From CAYLRU01 sp964386565 (lineage in GTDB: Bacteria; Desulfobacterota; Desulfobacteria; Desulfobacterales; UBA5616), in NCBI GenBank assembly GCA_964386565.1, contig CAYLRU010000024.1:1-44740 (forward strand): 44,740 nt of DNA, written 5' to 3'. Under the pieces are notes generated by a model. The model saw only the letters and a list, made by a program, of their open reading frames with translations, was not told the origin of the DNA and did no database searches. Position 1 is the stretch's first letter, and every line of letters starts with the position of its first letter. Shown here in pieces: positions 25,960 through 34,233 of this stretch. A program made the translations under genes and the position numbers.

Positions 25960-26748
25960 TCATCCGTTCATCGGAAAAAGTGCGGCCTTTTTTCCCGGGT
26001 TCTTTTTTCTGTCATCGATCAACCTGCAGATTGCATCGATTTCCTTGAACCCGGCATTCAAGGCCCTTCCCTCCAGGCTGTCCATAAAGAGGGCATTGCT
26101 TTGCGGTATTTTTGCAATGACTTTTTCCCCGGGGATGTGCCTGGCCATGGCAGCATCAACCGCCGGGGTGGATTTGTTCAGAATAAAAAATATTTCACAT
26201 CCGGCGGTTTCAGCCATGCCCTGCATTTTTTTTGCCAGCATAAAGGATTCGTATGACGGATCCACGATGCATAAAATCAGGTCGCACTCACCGTCCACGC
26301 GCCTGCCGAAATGTTCCACACCGGCTTCCGTATCAACAATGACGACCTCATCTTTTTTGACATCAAGCTTTGACAGAACGGACTTGGACAATATCCCCAT
26401 GGGACAGGCGCACCCCTCACCATGGGAATGTATCTTGCCGATGACCATTAATTTGACCCCGTCGGTTTGGGAAATACAGTTTTCGGGAATGTCATCGATG
26501 GCGGTATGGTCCTTGAAAAGGCCGTTGCTGGCCGCGCCCATCCAGTTTTGTTTAAAATGTTTCTTGCCGCCGAAATTTTCCATCAGGTGAACAGGGGAAG
26601 TAACACCGAGAAGGCGTTGAAGTCCGAAGTTGGATTCATCGGCATCCACCAGCAAAACCCGGTATCCGTGGGTTACCATTGCCCGGGCAATGAGGGTTGA
26701 AATGGTGCTCTTCCCGCTGCCGCCTTTACCGCTGATAATGACTTTCAT
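25960..26748 (-). CDS. CooC-like nickel-insertion ATPase (SIMIBI class)
   Basis: A 262-residue P-loop protein of the MinD/ParA/CooC group. The deviant Walker A motif GKGGSGKST lies at 7-15 and VDADESN at 34-40, and a Cys113-x-Cys115 pair (EGCACPMG) matches the metal-binding CxC of CooC. CooC dimers bind nickel and ATP and load nickel into carbon monoxide dehydrogenase; related AcsF serves acetyl-CoA synthase. No cooS or acs gene is in the window, so the client is elsewhere or different. It is a single leftward gene, divergent from the PaaK-like gene across about 255 bases. Mrp/NBP35-type iron-sulfur carriers are less likely because the CxC context differs. Confidence 0.85.
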   Translation of the reverse strand: MKVIISGKGGSGKSTISTLIARAMVTHGYRVLLVDADESNFGLQRLLGVTSPVHLMENFGGKKHFKQNWMGAASNGLFKDHTAIDDIPENCISQTDGVKLMVIGKIHSHGEGCACPMGILSKSVLSKLDVKKDEVVIVDTEAGVEHFGRRVDGECDLILCIVDPSYESFMLAKKMQGMAETAGCEIFFILNKSTPAVDAAMARHIPGEKVIAKIPQSNALFMDSLEGRALNAGFKEIDAICRLIDDRKKNPGKKAALFPMNG

Positions 26749-27003
26749 GAAACTGATCCTCCGGTTCGTAATATTTTAATCCGTTTTCCTTAGCCCTTGG
26801 AAGGTTTTATAGGGCATCACTTTTTAACGCAACGGATTTATCATTTTTTTCCGTGTATGAAAACATCATAAATCGGTACTTGAAAAATATCTGAATCATG
26901 ATAGAAAGAACTTCTCTTGCACGATCAGAATCTTTTCAGCACCGATTGCCCTTATAGATTTCAACTTCACATATAATTTTTTCTTTCTGAAACGAGGTTC
27001 CGA

Positions 27004-28212
27004 ATGAGTGACAGTGTAATGCCCCGACTGCAAAAACAGATCAAAAAACTTTTTTGCATGGATTTTTACAAAAAAAAGCTTGAGCGTGAAAATATTCATC
27101 CTTCGGATGTGCTTTCATTGAAGGATTTTGAAAAGATTCCCTTCACCACGCCGGCCGAACTGTTTGAAGAGCTGAGAAAACCGCCGGAAGAGTGCTCGCT
27201 GTACTCGGATGCGGTCACCCGGGTTAATTTTTCACCGTCCGGGAAAGAATTATACCCGGTTTACCATACGGCTTCCGACCTGGAATATATGCACCGGGTC
27301 TGCGGCCGGACCCTGTCCGACGCCGGGGTGGAAAAACAGGATATTTGCGCGGTTACGTTCGGGTACCACCTTTTCGTTGCAGGCCTGTTTTATCAGAATC
27401 AACTGGAAGCTTACGGTGCAAAGGTTATCCCGCTGGGGCCCGGGGAATCAGAAAGGGCCGTTAAACTGATCAATGATTATCACGTAACCGTTCTGATATC
27501 CAACCCTACATTTGCCATGAAGCTGGCAGCCATGGGTATTCCCAGCGTGAGGATTTTATTTGTGGGTGGCGAGCCGTTCACCTCGGTAACGGGATATGCG
27601 GAAAAGGTGAGGGACGTATTTAAAAAGGACATTACCATCATTGATTCTTACGGCATGGCATCCTGCCTTCCCATTGCCCGAAGCTGCAGATTTGAAACAG
27701 GCCTGCACATTTTGGACGAATTTGTTTATGCGGAAGTGATCGATCCGATTTCCGGTGAAAATCTGCCTTTTGGAGAGAAAGGGGAACTGGTTTTAACCCA
27801 TCTGGAGAAAGATGCCGCCCCCCTGCTCCGGTATAGAACCGGTGATTTGACATACATGGAAAAAGGCAAATGCGGGTGCCGAAGGGAATACACCCTTCCC
27901 AAAAGCATCATCGGCAGAACCGATGAGATGTTGAAAGTTAAAGGGGTCAAGTTCTGGCCGTCACAGGTGGGCACGGTGCTTCGGGAGTTCAGCGGAGCAA
28001 CGGGAATTTACAGGGTACTCGTTGAAGAAGAAAACGGCGTTGACCGGATGTCCCTGATCATCGAGACCGCAGGCCCGCTGGAGCCCGGCATCGATATCCT
28101 TTCGCAGCGGCTGAAGCAGGAGACCCTTCTGACCTTCAACACCATTGACACGACCGGAGACCTGGAGAAGGGGCCGCTGGTGATTGATAAACGACACGGA
28201 AGAAATTTTTAA
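27004..28212 (+). CDS. PaaK-like adenylate-forming enzyme with altered P-loop
   Basis: A 402-residue protein resembling phenylacetate-CoA ligase. It shows LSLKDFEKIPFTT near the N-terminus, DSYGMAS near 219, YRTGDL near 281 and GRTDEMLKVKGVKFWPSQ near 307-324, the typical PaaK hinge and C-terminal entry. The usual S-S-G-T-T-G-[KR] phosphate loop is replaced by F-S-P-S-G-K-E at 76-82, so AMP binding may be altered. It is also about 30 residues shorter than PaaK. It may activate an unknown carboxylate, or have a different acceptor. GAGG precedes the ATG. The LplA-like gene begins twelve bases after its stop, so the two probably act together. Confidence 0.8.
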   Translation: MSDSVMPRLQKQIKKLFCMDFYKKKLERENIHPSDVLSLKDFEKIPFTTPAELFEELRKPPEECSLYSDAVTRVNFSPSGKELYPVYHTASDLEYMHRVCGRTLSDAGVEKQDICAVTFGYHLFVAGLFYQNQLEAYGAKVIPLGPGESERAVKLINDYHVTVLISNPTFAMKLAAMGIPSVRILFVGGEPFTSVTGYAEKVRDVFKKDITIIDSYGMASCLPIARSCRFETGLHILDEFVYAEVIDPISGENLPFGEKGELVLTHLEKDAAPLLRYRTGDLTYMEKGKCGCRREYTLPKSIIGRTDEMLKVKGVKFWPSQVGTVLREFSGATGIYRVLVEEENGVDRMSLIIETAGPLEPGIDILSQRLKQETLLTFNTIDTTGDLEKGPLVIDKRHGRNF

Positions 28213-28224
28213 CGGGAGAAGAAT

Positions 28225-29313
28225 ATGACCGGTATCCGATTCATTCGTACCCATTACAATTACGCTGATTTTTCAACCAGTATCTCTCCTGCCATCGAGC
28301 TTGCCCTGGAAAGAAGGGAATCTCCGGATACGGTGGTTCTGAATATATTTGACGGAGACAGTTTCACCGTGGGATATTTTGACGATCCCGTGAAGAGTAT
28401 GGATCTTGATTTTTGCCGGCGGGAAAATATCGTTGTTCGAAGACGGCAAAACGCAGGCGGGGCGGTTCTCGGCGCCCATGGATGTGCTTTTTTGGTTTTA
28501 TATTTAAATACGGATACGGATCAGGTCCCGATGAAAACCATCCAGGAGGCGTTTAATCGGACGTTAACCCTTTTGGCGGAATCGATCAGGGAACTGTTTG
28601 GTATCGAGGCGGTATATCGTCCGTTAAACGATGTTGAGGTGAACGGGAGAAAAATCGTTGCTTCGTCTGCAAGACTTGAAAAGAAGATACTCACCGTAAG
28701 GTGCATGATTAACGTATGCCCGACGGACAGGGACGTATTGACAAAGGCCATCAGAGTGGCCCCTGAAAAGGTTGAAGACAAGCAGATCAGGGAAGTGGGC
28801 AAACGGTTCACCTGCCTTGAAGAAGAAACACATCGGCCCATAACCGGCAAGGAGCTTTTGACCCTCACGGAAAGATGCGTGGGAAAAATATTCGGCCCCC
28901 TGTTTTATCTTGATCCCATGCCCGTTTCCCCGGTCGAAGAAATCTACGCCGGGATGTATCAGGAAAAATATATATCCGATGAGTGGTTCTATGCAAATTC
29001 CGAAACAAGCCGTTTTAAAAACATCCCCGGCGGCGTCGTAAAAAAGGAGGGACGGCACAAAGCAGTTGCCGGGTTGATCAGAACAACGGTGCTGCTTGAC
29101 GATAACAGAATCCACGATATCATCATAACGGGGGATTTCCATCCCACCCCGAATTCCGTCTTGTCGGAAATGGAGAATGCACTCCGAAATAAACCCTGCG
29201 ACTTGGGCATCATTGAAAAAGAGGTGGAAAAAATATTTAAAAGAAGTGATGTTGAAATCGCCGGGACCACACCGGCTGATTTTATGATCGCCCTTGACAA
29301 GGCCTTCCGGTAA
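28225..29313 (+). CDS. Lipoate-protein ligase A-like protein
   Basis: A 362-residue protein of the biotin/lipoate ligase superfamily with both LplA domains. The N-terminal catalytic domain (about 1-240) has RRRQNAGGAV at 72-81, where LplA has RR-x-S-G-G-G-[AT]-V. The region after PLNDVEVNGRK ends in Lys143, the residue corresponding to the catalytic lysine. The C-terminal accessory domain (about 260-360) includes GVVKKEGR and FHPTP. Two conserved positions differ: Ser-Gly-Gly reads Asn-Ala-Gly. Lipoylation of a target domain is the default inference, but no lipoyl protein or glycine-cleavage H protein is encoded here. Close coupling to the PaaK-like enzyme raises the possibility of a different acyl substrate. 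GGGAGAAG precedes the ATG. Confidence 0.82.
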   Translation: MTGIRFIRTHYNYADFSTSISPAIELALERRESPDTVVLNIFDGDSFTVGYFDDPVKSMDLDFCRRENIVVRRRQNAGGAVLGAHGCAFLVLYLNTDTDQVPMKTIQEAFNRTLTLLAESIRELFGIEAVYRPLNDVEVNGRKIVASSARLEKKILTVRCMINVCPTDRDVLTKAIRVAPEKVEDKQIREVGKRFTCLEEETHRPITGKELLTLTERCVGKIFGPLFYLDPMPVSPVEEIYAGMYQEKYISDEWFYANSETSRFKNIPGGVVKKEGRHKAVAGLIRTTVLLDDNRIHDIIITGDFHPTPNSVLSEMENALRNKPCDLGIIEKEVEKIFKRSDVEIAGTTPADFMIALDKAFR

Positions 29314-29373
29314 AGGGCACTGCTGCTCCACAAACTGAATATGATTTTTTTATTAATTAAGTGAAAAAAAATA

Positions 29374-29402
29374 TTGACAAGATAGCCCGCGTTCATTATA
29401 AA
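29374..29402 (+). promoter_or_regulatory. Near-consensus sigma-70 promoter of the TetR gene
   Basis: TTGACA (29374-29379) and TATAAA (29397-29402) are separated by exactly 17 bases. Transcription should begin around 29409, which places the upstream ATG at 29404 outside the message and favours the ATG at 29491 as the protein start. Confidence 0.8.
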
Positions 29403-29437
29403 AATGAATAAAGAATATTATCATTCATTTGTTCACT
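29392..29437. promoter_or_regulatory. Candidate TetR operator with three TTCATT half-sites
   Basis: The palindrome TTCATT-N5-AATGAA (29392-29408) overlaps the -10 element of the promoter. The right arm forms a second inverted pair, AATGAAT-N13-ATTCATT, with a copy about twenty bases downstream. The half-site is similar to that of Bacillus FadR-type TetR operators (TGAATGA). Autorepression by the adjacent regulator is inferred. Confidence 0.55.
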
Positions 29438-29490
29438 GTTCTCAATCAACATTATTTTCTTCAGATGACTATACCGAAAAACATGGGCCT

Positions 29491-30144
29491 ATGAAAAATA
29501 AACAATATTCTCTGGAACAGATCTACGAAATAGCCTTGTCTGTATTTGCAAAGTTCGGGTTTAAGAAAACGGCGATGCGGGATGTTGCAAAAGCACTGGG
29601 GATGACCCAGGGCAATATCTATCTGTACGTAAAAAACAAAAGGGACCTGTACGAAAAATCCGTGTTGCACGCCATTTATAAATTCGAGAAATATATGGTG
29701 GACGCTCTCCAGCGGGAAGATGATGTGGTCATGCAGATTATCGCCATGTCTGAAGCAGGCTTTGAATATATCTCGAGAACGGATGATTTGCGGGAAATTT
29801 TGATCAACGACCGGGACCTGCTCCTCCGGCCCCAGGAGGAAAGTTTTTCAGCGGAAAACCTGGAGCAATATCTGCAGGTCCATGAATTCGGTAAAAACAT
29901 GCTCATCAAGAGCTTAAAAAGGGGCATAAAAGAAAAACGATTCAGAGATTTTAACGTCGACTACATTTCGGAACTGCTTTCCCAGATCTACATGATGTTC
30001 ATCAAGCAGATTTTTTTTATGCCGGAGGTCATTTCCAGGCGTGAAATGACCAAGGAAATCGTGAACCTGGTTCTGTACGGCATCGTAAACGATAAATCGA
30101 AAAATGCTCTCAATATTACCTATAAGGGATATGGAGAGATTTAG
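29491..30144 (+). CDS. TetR-family transcriptional regulator
   Basis: A 217-residue regulator. The N-terminal DNA-binding domain runs from about residue 5 to 60, with the helix-turn-helix in TAMRDVAKALGMTQGNIYLYVKNK, which contains the conserved [GA]-x-x-x-G-x-[IV]-Y-x-[YH]-[FV] recognition helix. The rest is a helical ligand-binding and dimerisation domain with no cysteine-rich or catalytic feature. The frame opens at ATG 29404, but that codon lies at the promoter, so 29491 is preferred even though its ribosome-binding site is weak. Position just before an SCP2 lipid carrier and FAD oxidoreductases suggests control of that cluster, with a lipid or acyl-CoA ligand as in FadR-type TetR proteins. 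This is inference. Confidence 0.88.
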   Translation: MKNKQYSLEQIYEIALSVFAKFGFKKTAMRDVAKALGMTQGNIYLYVKNKRDLYEKSVLHAIYKFEKYMVDALQREDDVVMQIIAMSEAGFEYISRTDDLREILINDRDLLLRPQEESFSAENLEQYLQVHEFGKNMLIKSLKRGIKEKRFRDFNVDYISELLSQIYMMFIKQIFFMPEVISRREMTKEIVNLVLYGIVNDKSKNALNITYKGYGEI

Positions 30145-30266
30145 GACCAACCGCAAGCAATTGTCATATAATTTTTTCTGCCGTGTTCCGGATGAACAGC
30201 CGGTGCGGGATGCGGCAAGAATGAGGGCTCAATTCATAAACCTGAAAACAAAAGGAGGAGCAAAAC

Positions 30267-30716
30267 ATGCCGGATATTTTCACCGAGGAATGGTACGACG
30301 CGATGTTGGAGCTGGCCAACAGTCGTGATGACCTGTCAGAAAAAGTTCCCAAGGGAGAATGGAAAGTTGCCATTGAAATTGAGGGGGACGGTAAATCGCC
30401 CTATATACCGGAAGGCGAATTCAAATATTTTTTTGTTCACATGGTGGATGGAAAAATAAAGGAATTAAGGCCTTGTAATGAAAAGATTCCCGGAAAGGGG
30501 CTGAATTACAGGATCACGGGACCTGCTGCCGTATTTGAAAGCATGGCAGCCGGGATTGTGGATCCCATTGAAAAGGGGCTGGATGGTACGCTGACGATTC
30601 GCGGGGATATGCGCCTTCTGATGCAGAACGCGGATTTGGCCAATATTATTTTTGATGTGTACAAATCCAGTGAACTGACGGAATGGCCCAAGGGAAAACC
30701 GCCTTATGATGAATAG
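30267..30716 (+). CDS. SCP2 sterol-carrier-domain lipid-binding protein
   Basis: A 149-residue soluble protein with a SCP2-like fold. The C-terminal half shows the family pattern ITGPAAVFESMAAGIVDPIEKGLDGTLTIRGDM (split around residues 88-120), with the G-x-[LI]-x-[IV]-x-G-D strand before the last helix. SCP2 domains hold fatty acyl-CoAs, sterols or other hydrophobic molecules in a tunnel and present them to enzymes. AAAGGAGGAG precedes the ATG, one of the strongest ribosome-binding sites here, suggesting high expression. It stands between the TetR gene and two FAD oxidoreductases, 76 bases before the first, so it is a good candidate for the substrate carrier of those enzymes. Confidence 0.85.
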   Translation: MPDIFTEEWYDAMLELANSRDDLSEKVPKGEWKVAIEIEGDGKSPYIPEGEFKYFFVHMVDGKIKELRPCNEKIPGKGLNYRITGPAAVFESMAAGIVDPIEKGLDGTLTIRGDMRLLMQNADLANIIFDVYKSSELTEWPKGKPPYDE

Positions 30717-30792
30717 AATTATCGATATAACAGGTATGTTCAAGACGATTCCAAACAATTCAAGGCTTTTGTAAAAAAAGGGAGGCTTTCTT

Positions 30793-32400
30793 ATGGAAAA
30801 AGAAACCTATGATGCCATCGTTATCGGTGCCGGGCACAACGGCATGGCGCTGTCGGTCTATCTTGGCAAAAGCGGATGGCGGGTGCTTGTATTGGAAAGA
30901 AGACTGGAAGAAGGGGGCGGCCTGTGCACGGAACATTATACACGGCCGGGTTTTTTACACAACCTGCACAGCAATTATCATACGTTTGTGGGGTTATGCC
31001 CCGTATATGATGACCTGGGTTTGGTGGGTGAACCTGACGGCGTAAAATATGCTTATCCACCGGTCCAGATGGGGTCCATATTTGAAGACGGTACTGCCAT
31101 GACCATTCACACGGACATGGCCAAAACCCATGCATCCATGAGCCGTTTTTCAAAAAAGGATGCAGACACCTTTCAGCGGTTGTACAAGGAAGTAAAAGGA
31201 TTTCAGGATTTGATGATCAGCACGCTGATGTATGCACCGCCCATAGATGTCAATGATATCACCAAGGCATTGAACACCTGGAAGGTTGAAGATAAAACGG
31301 AGTTCTTCCGGGCCCGCCTGAGATCCATGAGCATTAACGACTTTTTAAACAAGCATTTCGAAAATGAGAAGGTCAAGGCCATGCTCGCATTCCACGCCGC
31401 AGTTTGTGGCTATTACACGGACCTGGTGGGACTGGCCATCTCTTTTCCGTTCATGCTGGGCAAAATCGACAACTGGCGTCTTTGCATCGGCGGCTCCCAT
31501 CGCTTAGCCCACGCATTGTGGCGTCAGATGCGAAGAAACAACGTGACATTGCGGATGGCGTCGCCGGTTGAAGAAATCATTCTCGAAAATGGCCGTGCCG
31601 TAGGGGTCCGTACCAGTGACGGGAATGAATTTTATGCCGACAAGCTGGTGGCCAGCAGCCTGGATCTTGACCAGACATTCAACAAGATGCTGCCGTCGGA
31701 TACCCTGCCGCCGGAAATTAAAAAAGATGTGGATGCGTATGAATACCAGGACGGTACCCTGTTTTCCGTTCATATGGCCATGCACAAAATTCCCACGTAT
31801 AAAGCGGCGGCGTTTGATCCGGATATCAACAATGCCTGGGTGTTGAATATCGGTTACGAGTGTCTTGAAGATTTCAACAATGACTGGAAGGATATTCGTA
31901 ACGGAAAAGTGCCGGAAGATCCCAAGCTTAACGTGGCCATCAATTCCATGTTCGATCCCACGGATGCACCCGAAGGAAAAGCCACCGGCGTGATCCGGGT
32001 GCTGGTTCCCTACGCCGTGGACGGGAAAGGCCCCGGTATCTGGGAGTCGAAGTTTAAGAACGCCTATTCCAACCGGTGCATTCGAAAGATGGAAAAATAC
32101 TGCGATAATTTCACGGCTGCTGATATCTTCCAGGCCAAGCCCTACACGCCCCTGGACATATCGGAAAAACTCACCAATATGAAAAGAGGCGACTGGATGG
32201 TGGGGCGGATTTGTGAAGAGAACCTTATGGGCAATCGACCCACACCGCTGATGTCCCAATATAAGACCCCCATCGAAGGATTATACCTCTGCGGATCGAC
32301 AACGCATCCCCATGGATTTATCACATTCGGCCCGGGATATAATGCACTGCAGGTCATTGCGGATGATTTCGGGCTCGATAAATGGTGGATCGAAATATAG
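30793..32400 (+). CDS. Phytoene-desaturase-like FAD oxidoreductase 1
   Basis: A 535-residue flavoprotein of the CrtI/phytoene dehydrogenase and retinol-saturase superfamily. The N-terminal Rossmann motif GAGHNG lies at 12-17 and the ribose-binding LERR followed by EGGG at 34-43. The middle carries the GGSHRLAHAL element used for FAD and substrate binding. The C-terminal FAD motif is GLYLCGSTTHPHGFITFGPG. Relatives add or remove double bonds on large hydrophobic substrates such as carotenoids and retinol. The actual substrate here is unknown. No carotenoid genes (crtB, crtE) are near, so a carotenoid role is not supported. GGGAGG precedes the ATG, and the paralogue at 32420 starts 19 bases after its stop. 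Confidence 0.85.
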   Translation: MEKETYDAIVIGAGHNGMALSVYLGKSGWRVLVLERRLEEGGGLCTEHYTRPGFLHNLHSNYHTFVGLCPVYDDLGLVGEPDGVKYAYPPVQMGSIFEDGTAMTIHTDMAKTHASMSRFSKKDADTFQRLYKEVKGFQDLMISTLMYAPPIDVNDITKALNTWKVEDKTEFFRARLRSMSINDFLNKHFENEKVKAMLAFHAAVCGYYTDLVGLAISFPFMLGKIDNWRLCIGGSHRLAHALWRQMRRNNVTLRMASPVEEIILENGRAVGVRTSDGNEFYADKLVASSLDLDQTFNKMLPSDTLPPEIKKDVDAYEYQDGTLFSVHMAMHKIPTYKAAAFDPDINNAWVLNIGYECLEDFNNDWKDIRNGKVPEDPKLNVAINSMFDPTDAPEGKATGVIRVLVPYAVDGKGPGIWESKFKNAYSNRCIRKMEKYCDNFTAADIFQAKPYTPLDISEKLTNMKRGDWMVGRICEENLMGNRPTPLMSQYKTPIEGLYLCGSTTHPHGFITFGPGYNALQVIADDFGLDKWWIEI

Positions 32401-32419
32401 GTAAAGGAGGAGGAACAAC

Positions 32420-34051
32420 ATGCAAATCAAAAAAGAATATGATGCCATTATCATCGGTGCGGGCAACATGGGACTGACCTTGGGGGCCTACCTGCAGCGG
32501 TCCGGTATGCAAACGGCGGTATTTGAACGACGACACGAAGAGGGGAGTGCGATTTTTACATCGGAATGCACGGCGCCGGGGTTTTTGCACAATCTTCACG
32601 CGCAATACATGGAATTTATGGACTGGATGCCGATTTATTTTGATTTTAATCTGGAGCAATTGGGCGCCCGCTGTATTTATCCCCATGCACAAGCGGGAAT
32701 CGCCTTTTCGGACGGGCGGCCCCCGATCGTCATCTACAGCAAGGAACACCCGGAAAATTTTGACAAGACTTACAAATCCATTGCCGAATATTCAAAGCAT
32801 GATGCTGAAACATTTGTGGATCTTACCAAAAAGATCATGGAAATGGAAGAGATGTTTGCCATGATGATTTACAGCCCGGCGGAACAGCCGACACCGGAAA
32901 ATCCAAATCCGGAAATCATGGCAAGGGAGTTGATGACCCAGCATCTGGGTATTCCTTCGTATATCAACAATATGGCCCCTCCGGATGTCTATGACTACCT
33001 GTTTGAAACCGATGAACTGAAAACCCTTTTAAACAGAATGTCCGTTGAGTGGTGCGTTCCGCTGGAAAGAGAAGGTGCAGGCCTTGGCGCCCTTACCATT
33101 TTTAACATTTATTTCAACTGGCGGCTGATGGTGGGCGGAACACACACCCTGGCCCATGGCATGGAAATGGCCGGTGTCAACGAAGGCATGGAGGTATTTG
33201 AAAGCAGTGAGGTGGTAAAAATTTTGCTGGACGGCAAAAAGGCTGTTGGGGTTCAATTGAAGGACGGCACGGAAGTCCGGGCCAGAAAACTGGTCGCCTC
33301 CAACGTAGATCTCAAGGCAACACTGCTCAAGATGGTGGGGGAAGACAATTTAAGTCCGTTATGGAGAAAGCGGGCAAAGGATTTCCAGATCGGTCCGAGC
33401 TCCATCCTGGCCTCCACCGCACTTGCTCTTTATGAAGCCCCGGATTACAAGAGCGCCAAATGGAATCCGGATATTAACAAAACCTTTTATACCGTGGTGG
33501 GATTTGATACGAACGAACAGATCCTTGAATACTGCATGGATGCGGTATACGGCAGGATTCCCAGAATTCCGGGAGCCGGAACCTGGGTGAACAGCCTGTG
33601 GGATCCCACCTATGCGCCCCCGGGCAAACACAGCCTGACCGGGTGGTTTTTCATGCCCAAGGCCAGCACTCATACCCGCGAGGAATGGGAAGAAGTCCGT
33701 GCGACGTACAATGACAAGTTTATCCGGCATTTTGAGAAATGGGCTCCCAACATGACCTGGGACAATGTCATTGACCATTATTTTTATACGCCCCTGGACC
33801 AGGAAGACGAGATGCGGCTGATGGAAGGCGATTTTATGAACGGCGCCATGAAGCTTCATCAACTCGGCTACAACCGTCCGTTCCCGGAAGCAAACCGATA
33901 CAGAACGGAGATAGAAGGACTCTATCTCTGCGGTCCTTACATGCATCCGGGCGGGGGTGCCAGCAGCGCTACCGGATACAATTGCTTCAAGATCATCGCT
34001 GAGGACTTTGACCTGGAAAAATGCTGGGAGAAAACCGGTCGCGGATATTGA
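32420..34051 (+). CDS. Phytoene-desaturase-like FAD oxidoreductase 2
   Basis: A 543-residue paralogue of the preceding protein. GAGNMG lies at 13-18, and FERRHEEGS follows where copy 1 has LERRLEEGGG, so one glycine of the pyrophosphate-contact turn is changed. The central GGTHTLAHGMEMAG and C-terminal GLYLCGPYMHPGGGASSATG motifs are intact. Both copies share FLHNLH near residue 55. The tandem arrangement with a 19-base gap and a very strong AGGAGGAGG ribosome-binding site suggests balanced synthesis and perhaps a heterodimer or two sequential reactions. The region between residues 150 and 190 has an insert relative to copy 1. The substrate is unknown. Confidence 0.85.
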   Translation: MQIKKEYDAIIIGAGNMGLTLGAYLQRSGMQTAVFERRHEEGSAIFTSECTAPGFLHNLHAQYMEFMDWMPIYFDFNLEQLGARCIYPHAQAGIAFSDGRPPIVIYSKEHPENFDKTYKSIAEYSKHDAETFVDLTKKIMEMEEMFAMMIYSPAEQPTPENPNPEIMARELMTQHLGIPSYINNMAPPDVYDYLFETDELKTLLNRMSVEWCVPLEREGAGLGALTIFNIYFNWRLMVGGTHTLAHGMEMAGVNEGMEVFESSEVVKILLDGKKAVGVQLKDGTEVRARKLVASNVDLKATLLKMVGEDNLSPLWRKRAKDFQIGPSSILASTALALYEAPDYKSAKWNPDINKTFYTVVGFDTNEQILEYCMDAVYGRIPRIPGAGTWVNSLWDPTYAPPGKHSLTGWFFMPKASTHTREEWEEVRATYNDKFIRHFEKWAPNMTWDNVIDHYFYTPLDQEDEMRLMEGDFMNGAMKLHQLGYNRPFPEANRYRTEIEGLYLCGPYMHPGGGASSATGYNCFKIIAEDFDLEKCWEKTGRGY

Positions 34052-34106
34052 TGGGTCATGCCGGCAAATCACAACGAGATGCCGGACATGGAAAAAGCCG
34101 GTTTGA

Positions 34107-34137
34107 GCCGGATGGATACGCCATGTATTCATCCGGC
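34107..34137. repeat. Hairpin after the tandem oxidoreductase genes
   Basis: A perfect eight-base stem (34107-34114 with 34130-34137) closes a 15-base loop. Several further GCCGG words lie in the 60 bases before it. It is followed by AAAATCTTTA rather than a T run, so it is a weak terminator at best and may instead stabilise the 3' end of the oxidoreductase message. Confidence 0.45.
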
Positions 34138-34233
34138 AAAATCTTTACATTCGTATGCGAATTGAGATGAATATTTCTCGGTTTTGCTTGCGATAAATCA
34201 GGGTTCTGAGAAAGATAGAGGGGATTTTTGCTG

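Noticed and set aside
30793..34051. Carotenoid biosynthesis assignment for the CrtI-like genes
   Set aside because: No crtB, crtE or cyclase gene is nearby, and the superfamily includes many non-carotenoid enzymes.
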